Below are positions 10,169 to 18,761 of a stretch of 64,000 bases of DNA, piece by piece. Under the pieces are notes generated by a model that was not told where the DNA came from, did not search any database, and saw nothing but the letters and a program-made list of their open reading frames with translations. Source of the DNA: Flavobacteriaceae bacterium (GTDB lineage Bacteria > Bacteroidota > Bacteroidia > Flavobacteriales > Flavobacteriaceae); NCBI GenBank assembly GCA_003564185.1, contig PXFS01000055.1:27017-91016 (forward strand), given 5' to 3'. Both the position numbers and the translations under genes were made by a program. Each line of letters opens with the position of its first letter. Position 1 is the first letter of the stretch.

Positions 10169-11080
10169 TTGAAAAAACACATTAAAATTACTTTGAAAGG
10201 GATGGCCATGGGAGCTGCAGATGTTGTCCCTGGGGTTTCAGGCGGTACAATTGCTTTCATTACTGGAATCTATGAAGAACTAATTACAAGCATAAGCAAC
10301 ATAAGTCCCTCATTATTGATTAATTTAAAAAATCAAGGCTTTAAAAATACTTGGAAAAAAGCTAATGGTAGTTTTTTGCTTAGTCTTTTTATTGGTATTG
10401 CTTTAAGTGTTTTTTCATTAATGCGAGTAACCAACAAATTACTTGAGACCTACCCTATTTTGGTATGGTCATTTTTTTTTGGTTTGGTTTTAGCTAGCGT
10501 ATTCTACGTAGGAAAAGAAATTAAAAATTGGAAATGGCAATATATTATTGCAGCATTAATTGGGTTTATAATTGCAGCTGGAATAAGCCTTTTAACCCCA
10601 AGTAATGAATCAAATAATTTGTTGTATTTATTTTTAGCAGGTTCAATTGCAATATGTGCAATGATTTTGCCAGGAATCTCAGGAGCTTTTATTTTGGTAT
10701 TATTAGGAGTTTATAAAAACATAAGTGAAGCAGTTAGTAACTTAGACATTAAAGTAATTTTAAGTGTAGGCTTAGGAGCCGTTTTTGGTTTGTTGACTTT
10801 TTCTCGAATACTTAAATGGTTATTTGAGAATTATAGAATACTAACTTTAGCTGGACTTACTGGTTTTATAGCTGGGTCACTCATCAAAATATGGCCTTGG
10901 AAAATAACTACGGAAAAAATGCTTGTAAAAGATAAAGAAATTGAAATATCACAGCAATTGGTTTGGCCTCAAAATTTTGAAGGTGAAGCTTTTTTAATCC
11001 CTAGTGTTGCTTTGATGGTAGTTGGTGTTTTGGTTATACTTATGCTAGAATATTTTGGTAAAAAACCTGTAAAAACATGA
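10169..11080 (+). CDS. DUF368 membrane protein (PopT-like polyprenyl-phosphate transporter family), copy 1
   Basis: GMAMGAADVVPGVSGGTIAFITGIYEELI and MILPGISGAFILVLLGVY motifs; TTG start. Confidence 0.9.
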   Translation: MKKHIKITLKGMAMGAADVVPGVSGGTIAFITGIYEELITSISNISPSLLINLKNQGFKNTWKKANGSFLLSLFIGIALSVFSLMRVTNKLLETYPILVWSFFFGLVLASVFYVGKEIKNWKWQYIIAALIGFIIAAGISLLTPSNESNNLLYLFLAGSIAICAMILPGISGAFILVLLGVYKNISEAVSNLDIKVILSVGLGAVFGLLTFSRILKWLFENYRILTLAGLTGFIAGSLIKIWPWKITTEKMLVKDKEIEISQQLVWPQNFEGEAFLIPSVALMVVGVLVILMLEYFGKKPVKT

Positions 11081-11084
11081 ACAA

Positions 11085-12104
11085 ATGAAACCTGAAAGGC
11101 AATTAAGTGACTATATCATGCTTTTTATCAAAGGAACAGCAATGGGTGCTGCCAATAAAGTTCCCGGAGTTTCAGGAGGAGTAGTTGCTTTTGTTACAGG
11201 CTTTTACGAAGAGTTTATTTTTACCTTACAAAGGTTTAACAGAAGAGCCTTTTTTTTGTTAAAAGGAAAACGCATTAAATTGTTCTTTAAATATATTAAT
11301 TTTTCCTTTTTAGGTGTATTATTACTTGGCACTACATTCAGCTATTTTAGTGTATCAAAATTACTTGATTACCTCATTAAACATTATGAAATTTTTGTTT
11401 GGTCGTGTTTTTTTGGGATGATTATTGGCTCTGTTTTCTATGTAGCAAAGGATTTTGAAGTTAAAAAAAAGAATAATCTATTACTTATCGCTATTGGTTT
11501 TGTGATTGGATTAAGTATTAGTTTTCTTACTCCAGCTCAAGAAAATGACCATTTATTATTTGTCTTTTTCTGCGGAATAATATCTGTATCAGGTATGACA
11601 CTACCAGGCCTTTCAGGTTCATTTTTACTTATCTTAATGGGCAACTATGTACTTCTTTTAGTAGATGCTGTCAATGCCTTGTATGATACTGGAAAAGAAA
11701 TTCTAACAGGAAATTATGAATTCATAAACAACACTGAAAGAGTGCGTTTACTTCAAGTATTAGCGAGTTTTACTGCAGGATCGGTGTTTGGGTTAGTCAG
11801 TCTATCTCATCTTTTAGGATATTTATTGAAACGGTTTAAAGAAAAAATATTTGCATTAATAACAGGCTTTATTGCTGGTAGTCTAGGGATGGTATGGCCT
11901 TGGAAGGCACCAGTATATCAAACAGACCCAAACGGCAGTCCGTTATTAACTGAAAATAATCAACCAATTTTAGAAAATTATGAAAGATTTTTACCAAATT
12001 TATGGAATGTACAAACATTGTTTGCTTTTTTTTGTATAATATTGGGTGTTGTAATTGTATTGATTTTAGGTTGGTACGGTAAGCAACAAAAAACAAAGTT
12101 ATGA
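11085..12104 (+). CDS. DUF368 membrane protein, copy 2
   Basis: GTAMGAANKVPGVSGGVVAFVTGFYEEFI and MTLPGLSGSFLLILMGNY motifs, paralogous to previous gene. Confidence 0.9.
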   Translation: MKPERQLSDYIMLFIKGTAMGAANKVPGVSGGVVAFVTGFYEEFIFTLQRFNRRAFFLLKGKRIKLFFKYINFSFLGVLLLGTTFSYFSVSKLLDYLIKHYEIFVWSCFFGMIIGSVFYVAKDFEVKKKNNLLLIAIGFVIGLSISFLTPAQENDHLLFVFFCGIISVSGMTLPGLSGSFLLILMGNYVLLLVDAVNALYDTGKEILTGNYEFINNTERVRLLQVLASFTAGSVFGLVSLSHLLGYLLKRFKEKIFALITGFIAGSLGMVWPWKAPVYQTDPNGSPLLTENNQPILENYERFLPNLWNVQTLFAFFCIILGVVIVLILGWYGKQQKTKL

Positions 12105-12829
12105 TGAAATATGGCTTAATTGGCAAGGATATAAATTATTCGTTTTCAAGAAAATATTTTGAAAACAAATTTAAGAATGAATCCATTAAAGCTACCTATA
12201 AAAATTTTGACCTTAGCAATATTCAAGATTTCAAAAAGCTTTTAAAGCAAGAGAAAGGACTATCCGGTTTAAATGTAACCACACCATATAAGGTAGAGAT
12301 TATTCCATTTTTGGATCAACTTGACCCACAAGCAGAAAAAATAGGTGCCGTGAACACCATTCAATTTAGAAACGGAAAACTCATTGGTCATAATACCGAT
12401 GGATTTGGCTTTGTTAAATCAATTTTTACGCTCATTGAAAATCATCATGAAAAAGCTCTTATCCTTGGAACTGGTGGAGCTTCAAAAGCTATCACTAATG
12501 GATTAAAGTCCATGTCTATTGAAATAACTTCTGTTTCTAGAAACCCAAATCAAGATCAATTAGCTTACAGCGATATAACTAAAGAGATAATTGAAGATCA
12601 TTTATTGATTGTAAATTGTACTCCAGTGGGTACACACCCCAATGAAAATGAATGCCCAGATATTCCTTATAAATATCTAACTAACAAGCACTTTTTATAC
12701 GATTTGGTATATAACCCTCCTATGACAAAATTCTTAGCCTTAGGCAACCAGAAAGGAGCAAAAATAACTAATGGAAGTAAAATGTTAGCCTTTCAAGCTG
12801 AACAAGCATGGAACATTTGGAATGAATAA
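12101..12829 (+). CDS. aroE: shikimate dehydrogenase
   Basis: YGLIGKDINYSFSRKYF, GLNVTTPYK, IGAVNTI, LGTGGASKAI motifs; overlaps preceding ORF by 4 bp. Confidence 0.95.
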   Translation: MMKYGLIGKDINYSFSRKYFENKFKNESIKATYKNFDLSNIQDFKKLLKQEKGLSGLNVTTPYKVEIIPFLDQLDPQAEKIGAVNTIQFRNGKLIGHNTDGFGFVKSIFTLIENHHEKALILGTGGASKAITNGLKSMSIEITSVSRNPNQDQLAYSDITKEIIEDHLLIVNCTPVGTHPNENECPDIPYKYLTNKHFLYDLVYNPPMTKFLALGNQKGAKITNGSKMLAFQAEQAWNIWNE

Positions 12830-15800
12830 AAAATTGAATACAAATCTTGATAACTATTTTAGTCTTATAGAAAGCCAAGATTGGAATAAATATCTGAAAA
12901 TCGCAATGCACATTGCAAACTGCGATAACGGGCAAATAATTTATCTATTCAATGACCAATGTAAAATTTTATCAAAAAAATCTGATCATGATATATTTTT
13001 TCCAAATTTAATTCAAGAATATTATAAGTTTTCAGAAACAGATGTAATCGAACATCCTAATTCATTTGTTAGTTTTAAGATTTCAACCAGTATTAAAAAT
13101 TTGACTTTTTTTGTTCAATTAAAAGTCGAAGAAATGCTTTCTCCTAACAAAAAGGAAGTCATTAAAATTGGTATTTCACAGATTGAAGATACTTTGCTAG
13201 GTTTATTAAAAAATGCAAAACTTAACCAAAAAATTTTTAAACTTTCAAAATCTCATGAAGTAATTGAAAATTTACTTTCAACATTTGGACACCTCACACT
13301 CATTTTTAATGAAAAAGCAATTATTGAAAAAGTGTTTGGTAATCGAAAATTAATATTATACCCCCCTGAACTTTTAACAGGGAAGTCCATCTACAACATA
13401 CCTGAATTAAAAAACATAAAAGAAGAATTAAAGCAAAAAATAAGGAAGTATAAGAATAAAGATGAAGCTTTCACAATTTTTTATTCATTAACCAAAGAGA
13501 ACCAAAAACACTATTTTAAAGCCAATACCAAGTCTTTCTCTAATGAAACCACTAATTCAAGATATTTTATTACTTTTATTTTAGATATTACAGAACAAGT
13601 AATAGCCAAAAAAGAAATTGAAGAGACTAACGAACTTCTAACTGAAACAGGAAAATTAGCAAGTGTTGGAGCATGGAAAATAGATTTAAAAACTAAAACT
13701 ATCTTTTGCTCAAAAGTAACTCGAGATATTATTGATATTCAAAAAAGTGAAATATCATTCAAGAACTTTTTAGATTTACTAAAAGATTCTAGTGCTAAAC
13801 AAAAAATCTATCAACTAATTCGAGATTCAATGCTCAAAAGGCAAAGCAATACTTCTGAATTTTTAATTAACAACTTTAACAAAAAACAAATTTGGGTAAA
13901 TATTAAAGTAAACGTTGACTTTGAAGACAATAATCTAGTAAAGCTATACGGATCTATACAGGATATTTCAAGTTTTAAAAAGGTTGAAAATCAATTAATA
14001 CAAGAACAAAATAGACTTTCTCATATCATTGAAGGTAGTGATTTAGGTGCTTGGGAGTGGAATGCTATTACAGATTATTCAATTCATAACGATAAATGGG
14101 CTAGAATTTTAGGCTATGAACCTGAAGAAATTTTACCTATTGACGCTAAAAAATGGGAAAAACTTATTCATCCAGATGACATTAAAAAATACAATGATGC
14201 AATGGCACTGCATCTAAAAGGAGAGAAACCTTATTATGAATCTGAAATCAGATTAAAAGCTAAAGATGGGAAATACCGATGGATATTAGACCGAGGTAAA
14301 GTTATTAGCTATAATGAAAAAGGACAGGCAGAAAAAGTTTATGGTACACATAGAGATATTACAAAAGAAAAGCTAATTGAAAATAGCTTAAAAGATAATT
14401 TAAATAGATTTAAAACTATTTTTAATTTCTCTCCTGTTGGAATTTTACTTTCAGACTATGGAAGCGCAAAATATATTGAAGTTAATCAAGCAATACTTAA
14501 TTTAACAGGCTACAATAAAAAAGAATTTTCCAGCCTAAGTATATGGCAACTCTCTAAATACCCTAAAACAGATGCTGATAAAAAACAACTAAAATTACTT
14601 ACTGAAACAGGAGTTTTTGGTCCATGTGAAAAAGAATTAGTGAAAAAAAATGGAGAATCATTTATCGCTTTAATGCAGGGAAAATCATTTAGAACTTCAA
14701 ATGGAGAGTTACGTGTTTTAACGATCATTTCAGATGTTACAAAAGAAAAAAAGGTGGCTAGAGAATTGAAAGAAAGAACTAGACAAGCCAAAATAGCTAA
14801 CAAAGCAAAATCTGAATTCTTAGCCAACATGAGTCATGAAATGAAAACTCCTCTTAACGGTATAATTGGATTTTCAGATTTAATTGCAAATTCTAACCTA
14901 AGCAAAACACAAGAAATGTACATGCGTACAATTAGTTCTTCAGCTCAGACGCTTAAAGGATTAATTTCTGATGTATTAGATTTTTCTAAAATTGAAGCTG
15001 GGAAATTAACTTTAAAAAAACAGCAATTTAATGTAGGACAACTTGTAAGAGAAATCACTCATGTTGTACAACATTTAGCATTTGAAAAAGATATACAACT
15101 CGTTCTCAATATTCCTGTTGATTTGCCAAAAATAGTAATAGGTGATCAATTTAAAATCAAGCAAGTATTAATCAATTTAATTAATAATGCACTAAAATTT
15201 ACAGACGAAGGATATGTAAAATTAAGCTGTTTCCTTACCTCTATTTCTTCAGAAAAAGTAGTAATTAAATTTTGTGTAGAAGATACTGGAAGAGGAATTC
15301 AACCAGAAAATAAAGAAAAAATACTTGAAGCATTTACTCAAGAAGATTCTTCTATTAATCGAGAAAAAGGAGGAACTGGATTAGGCTTATCTATCTCAAA
15401 TAGGCTATTAAATTTAATGGATTCTGGCTTACAAATAGAAAGCAGAGTTGGAGAAGGATCAAAATTTTCTTTCTCAATACAATTCAACCATACTAATCAG
15501 TTTAGTGAAACTCCAGAATTTAATTCGAACAAAAAAATTATACTTTATAAAGTAGATGATGTTTTAAGTAATACGTTAATCTCTTTATTTCCCAAAATAG
15601 AATTTGAAAATTATAAAATTCAAAATGAAGTCAAAGATGATTATGACTTTGTCTTAATTGATTTTAAACATTGTTATTTAGAAAACCAGCTAAATCAAAT
15701 AGTAAACGAATTTAAAACTCAAAAAATCATTGTTTTGATCGATTCAAATGTACCTGAGAAATTGATTTTTAATTATGAAGCTAAAAATATTAATCAATTT

Positions 15801-16646
15801 ATTTTTCAGCCATTTTTACCTAACGATTTTATTAATTTAATAAATCAATTTAGTCAAAACCTAAAACCAAAAAACAACTTATACAAATCTTCAATTCAAA
15901 ATAAAAATTTGGTTGAATTAACTTTTTTAATTGTAGAGGATAATCAAGTTAATATGCAATTGCTACATACCTATTTAAATAATCTTTATTCTGGAATTAA
16001 AATATATTGTGCCACAAATGGTATTGAAGCATTAGAGATTTTTAAAACTAAAAAAATTGATATTTTAATAACTGACATTCAGATGCCTGAAATGAATGGT
16101 TTTGTGTTATCCAAACGAATTAGAAAATTGAAAAAAGGAAGGCATGTTCCTATTATTGCAATAACTGCTGGTCAGATCAGTAATCATCTAGAAATAAGCA
16201 AAAAAGCAGGGATAAATATTAATTTATCAAAACCTATATTACAAAATGAACTAAAATTAAAAATTCAACCATTTATTGAATCTATTCTTAACGTCAAAGA
16301 TCAAGCTAAAATTGATTTGCCTCACATTGAACAACTTTTAGGGAATGACAAAAATGAAATCGTTTCATTTCTAAAAATGAGCAAAGAATCTTTAGAAGAA
16401 TCTAAGCAAAATATAATCCGAGAATTGAAATTAGAGGACTACAAAAAACTAGCAAAAAGCTTTCATAAGTTAAAGGGAACATTATTATACCTAAACCTTA
16501 ATAAAATGTCACAAACTGCAGAAGAAATACAACAAAAGACAAAAGCTGAAAATAAAGATGCTCTTAAGCAAATACATAGTTTCTTAATATTCTTAGATGA
16601 GTTAATCAACAACCACCAAAAAAACCTCAAAAATCTAACTTCTTGA
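12822..16646 (+). CDS. hybrid sensor histidine kinase (multi-PAS, HisKA, HATPase, degenerate REC, REC, Hpt)
   Basis: FLANMSHEMKTPLNGIIGFSDLI H-box; GGTGLGLSISNRLL; REC LTFLIVEDNQVNM..ILITDIQMPEMNG..NLSKP; C-terminal Hpt-like KSFHKLKGTLLYL; PAS/PAC segments (WEWNAITD...GRWILD-type). Confidence 0.93.
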   Translation: MNKKLNTNLDNYFSLIESQDWNKYLKIAMHIANCDNGQIIYLFNDQCKILSKKSDHDIFFPNLIQEYYKFSETDVIEHPNSFVSFKISTSIKNLTFFVQLKVEEMLSPNKKEVIKIGISQIEDTLLGLLKNAKLNQKIFKLSKSHEVIENLLSTFGHLTLIFNEKAIIEKVFGNRKLILYPPELLTGKSIYNIPELKNIKEELKQKIRKYKNKDEAFTIFYSLTKENQKHYFKANTKSFSNETTNSRYFITFILDITEQVIAKKEIEETNELLTETGKLASVGAWKIDLKTKTIFCSKVTRDIIDIQKSEISFKNFLDLLKDSSAKQKIYQLIRDSMLKRQSNTSEFLINNFNKKQIWVNIKVNVDFEDNNLVKLYGSIQDISSFKKVENQLIQEQNRLSHIIEGSDLGAWEWNAITDYSIHNDKWARILGYEPEEILPIDAKKWEKLIHPDDIKKYNDAMALHLKGEKPYYESEIRLKAKDGKYRWILDRGKVISYNEKGQAEKVYGTHRDITKEKLIENSLKDNLNRFKTIFNFSPVGILLSDYGSAKYIEVNQAILNLTGYNKKEFSSLSIWQLSKYPKTDADKKQLKLLTETGVFGPCEKELVKKNGESFIALMQGKSFRTSNGELRVLTIISDVTKEKKVARELKERTRQAKIANKAKSEFLANMSHEMKTPLNGIIGFSDLIANSNLSKTQEMYMRTISSSAQTLKGLISDVLDFSKIEAGKLTLKKQQFNVGQLVREITHVVQHLAFEKDIQLVLNIPVDLPKIVIGDQFKIKQVLINLINNALKFTDEGYVKLSCFLTSISSEKVVIKFCVEDTGRGIQPENKEKILEAFTQEDSSINREKGGTGLGLSISNRLLNLMDSGLQIESRVGEGSKFSFSIQFNHTNQFSETPEFNSNKKIILYKVDDVLSNTLISLFPKIEFENYKIQNEVKDDYDFVLIDFKHCYLENQLNQIVNEFKTQKIIVLIDSNVPEKLIFNYEAKNINQFIFQPFLPNDFINLINQFSQNLKPKNNLYKSSIQNKNLVELTFLIVEDNQVNMQLLHTYLNNLYSGIKIYCATNGIEALEIFKTKKIDILITDIQMPEMNGFVLSKRIRKLKKGRHVPIIAITAGQISNHLEISKKAGININLSKPILQNELKLKIQPFIESILNVKDQAKIDLPHIEQLLGNDKNEIVSFLKMSKESLEESKQNIIRELKLEDYKKLAKSFHKLKGTLLYLNLNKMSQTAEEIQQKTKAENKDALKQIHSFLIFLDELINNHQKNLKNLTS

Positions 16647-16654
16647 GGTTTTTT
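16619..16654 (+). terminator. Rho-independent terminator overlapping the histidine kinase stop codon
   Basis: AAAAAACCTCAA (16619-16630) / TTGAGGTTTTTT (16643-16654), 12-bp perfect stem; TGA stop at 16644-16646 lies in the 3' arm. Confidence 0.85.
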
Positions 16655-16668
16655 GGATATCAGGTAAA

Positions 16669-17121
16669 TTAATTTAGTATTTGCTCAGCATGAGCTTTAG
16701 TTTTTACTTTTTGAATAACTTCTTGAATTTTACCCTCTTCATCTATGATAAATGTTGTTCTGTGAATACCATCATACTCCTTACCCATAAACTTCTTAGG
16801 TCCCCAAACGCCAAAGGCTTCAATAACACTTTTATCTTCATCTGCTAATAATGGAAACGGTAGTTCGTACTTATTTTTAAAGTTGGTTTGTCGTCTTTTT
16901 GAATCAGCACTCACTCCTAAAATTTCATAGCCTTCTTTCTGAAAAGTTTCCCAATGGTCTCTTAAGTTACAAGCCTCAGCTGTACATCCTGGGGTGCTTG
17001 CTTTAGGGTAGAAAAAAACTACTAACTTTTTACCTTTATAATCAGCTAAAGTGTGGGTGTTTCCATCTTGATCTTCAGCGCTAAAATTTGGTGCATGATC
17101 ACCTGCTTTTAATGTTGTCAT
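16669..17121 (-). CDS. bcp: thioredoxin-dependent peroxiredoxin, BCP family
   Basis: VVFFYPKASTPGCTAEACNLRDHW motif with CP-x4-CR cysteines. Confidence 0.95.
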   Translation of the reverse strand: MTTLKAGDHAPNFSAEDQDGNTHTLADYKGKKLVVFFYPKASTPGCTAEACNLRDHWETFQKEGYEILGVSADSKRRQTNFKNKYELPFPLLADEDKSVIEAFGVWGPKKFMGKEYDGIHRTTFIIDEEGKIQEVIQKVKTKAHAEQILN

Positions 17122-17151
17122 AATTCGTATTTTTGTTTAAAATTAAAAAAA

Positions 17152-17808
17152 ATGAATAAAGAAGAACGCGTGGAGTTCGTTATAAATACGTTAAATGAAC
17201 TCTATCCAAGTATACCTGTCCCGTTAGATCATAAAGACCCTTACACACTTTTAATTGCTGTTTTACTCTCTGCGCAAAGCACAGATGTTAAAGTCAACCA
17301 AATTACTCCCCTCCTATTTCAGCGAGCAGATAATCCATACGATATGATTAAAATGAGTGTAGATGAGATTAGAGAAATCATAAAACCCGTTGGACTTTCT
17401 CCCATGAAATCTAAAGGAATTCACGGATTATCTGAAATTTTAATCGGAAAATACCAAGGCCAAGTACCTAAAAGCATTGAAGCCCTAGAAGAGCTTCCCG
17501 CCGTAGGGCATAAAACGGCAAGCGTCGTTGTTGCACAAGCTTTTGGAATTCCTGCATTTCCGGTGGACACCCATATTCATAGACTGATGTACAGGTGGAA
17601 CTTAACAACAGGTAAGAATGTAAAGCAAACTGAAAAAGATGCTAAAAGACTTTTTCCTAAGCAACTATGGAACGACTTACACTTACAAATAATTTGGTAT
17701 GGGAGAGAATATTCACCTGCTAGAGGCTGGGACTTAGAAAAAGACATCATCACAAAAACGATTGGTCGAAAATCAGTAATCAAAGAATATTATAAAAAGA
17801 AAAAGTAA
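17152..17808 (+). CDS. nth: endonuclease III family DNA glycosylase lacking Fe-S cysteines
   Basis: HhH motif LEELPAVGHKTASVVVAQAFG with catalytic Lys, and VDTHIHRL with catalytic Asp; no Cys in the whole protein. Confidence 0.92.
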   Translation: MNKEERVEFVINTLNELYPSIPVPLDHKDPYTLLIAVLLSAQSTDVKVNQITPLLFQRADNPYDMIKMSVDEIREIIKPVGLSPMKSKGIHGLSEILIGKYQGQVPKSIEALEELPAVGHKTASVVVAQAFGIPAFPVDTHIHRLMYRWNLTTGKNVKQTEKDAKRLFPKQLWNDLHLQIIWYGREYSPARGWDLEKDIITKTIGRKSVIKEYYKKKK

Positions 17809-17811
17809 GAT

Positions 17812-18555
17812 ATGAGAATTAAATTCAGTATACTATTGTTGTTATTTTTATTAAGCTTTAATGCTTTAGGACAAAATCAATCCAATCAAGTATTTGTCTC
17901 TGGTGCTTTAAGTAATGTTATGAAAAATGGAGATCTCCAAAGTACTATTTTGTTAGACACTATCTCAACCAAGGAAAATTTATATGGATTAGGTCCTAAA
18001 CATTACCTAACAGGTGAATTGCTTATTATGGATGGTGAGGCTTATGTAACTTCAATTGATGATAATGGAGCTATTAAAATGGAAAAAACTTTTCAAGCTA
18101 AAGCACCTTTTTTTGTTTATACCTATGTTGAAGAATGGGAATCTTATCGACTTCCTAAAGACATTACAAGCTTTCAGGAACTTGAAAAATATTTACTTCA
18201 AAAATCTAAAGAATACAATACACCTTTTGCTTTTAAGCTTCAGGGAGTTTTTAATAAAGTTGAATTCCATATTCAAAACCTACCTAATGGAACGCTAGTT
18301 AAATCTCACAAAGACGCACATCAAGGGCAAAAAAAATATGTACGGAAAAATATCAATGGTGACCTTATTGGTTTTTTCTCTACACAACACCAACAAGTTT
18401 TTACCCACCATAATCAATTTATTCATATTCACTTTATCAATCAAGAAAAAACAGAGATGGGACATGTAGATGACTTTTTATTTAGTGAAGCTGATAATAT
18501 CTTACTGTTTCTTCCCAAATTGAATAAAGTATTAAATACGGACTTAAAAAATTAG
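17812..18555 (+). CDS. exported acetolactate decarboxylase-like protein
   Basis: Signal peptide MRIKFSILLLLFLLSFNALGQ; ALDC-like GALSNVMKNGDL, GELLIMDGEAY, PFAFKLQGVFNKVE, and HIHFIN..MGHVDDF zinc-site pattern. Confidence 0.72.
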   Translation: MRIKFSILLLLFLLSFNALGQNQSNQVFVSGALSNVMKNGDLQSTILLDTISTKENLYGLGPKHYLTGELLIMDGEAYVTSIDDNGAIKMEKTFQAKAPFFVYTYVEEWESYRLPKDITSFQELEKYLLQKSKEYNTPFAFKLQGVFNKVEFHIQNLPNGTLVKSHKDAHQGQKKYVRKNINGDLIGFFSTQHQQVFTHHNQFIHIHFINQEKTEMGHVDDFLFSEADNILLFLPKLNKVLNTDLKN

Positions 18556-18599
18556 CATTTATTTTTAGAAAGTTTACTAGGTCAGATGATTCTATTATT

Positions 18600-18607
18600 T
18601 ATATTTG
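18600..18607 (+). promoter_or_regulatory. putative -7 element TATATTTG for the trp operon
   Basis: Exact TAnnTTTG match immediately 5' of the trp leader ORF; no strong -33 TTTG identified. Confidence 0.45.
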
Positions 18608-18611
18608 CTTT

Positions 18612-18674
18612 ATGCTAATAAACTTAAATTATACTTGGTGGTGGAAAATATTTACGTCAAACGTCGTGAAATGA
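18612..18674 (+). CDS. trpL: trp operon leader peptide MLINLNYTWWWKIFTSNVVK
   Basis: ATG CTA ATA AAC TTA AAT TAT ACT TGG TGG TGG AAA ATA TTT ACG TCA AAC GTC GTG AAA TGA; three consecutive Trp codons just upstream of a terminator and trpE. Confidence 0.87.
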   Translation: MLINLNYTWWWKIFTSNVVK

Positions 18675-18698
18675 TTCCTCATTGAGTTTATAAAAAAC

Positions 18699-18734
18699 AA
18701 AAAAAGGCTTGTCAAACACGACAAGCCTTTTTTT
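18699..18734 (+). terminator. trp attenuator terminator
   Basis: AAAAAAAGGCTTGTC-AAACAC-GACAAGCCTTTTTTT, 15-bp perfect stem ending in 7 T, between the leader ORF and trpE. Confidence 0.9.
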
Positions 18735-18761
18735 GTTGATAAAAAAACGAATAACAAAAAC

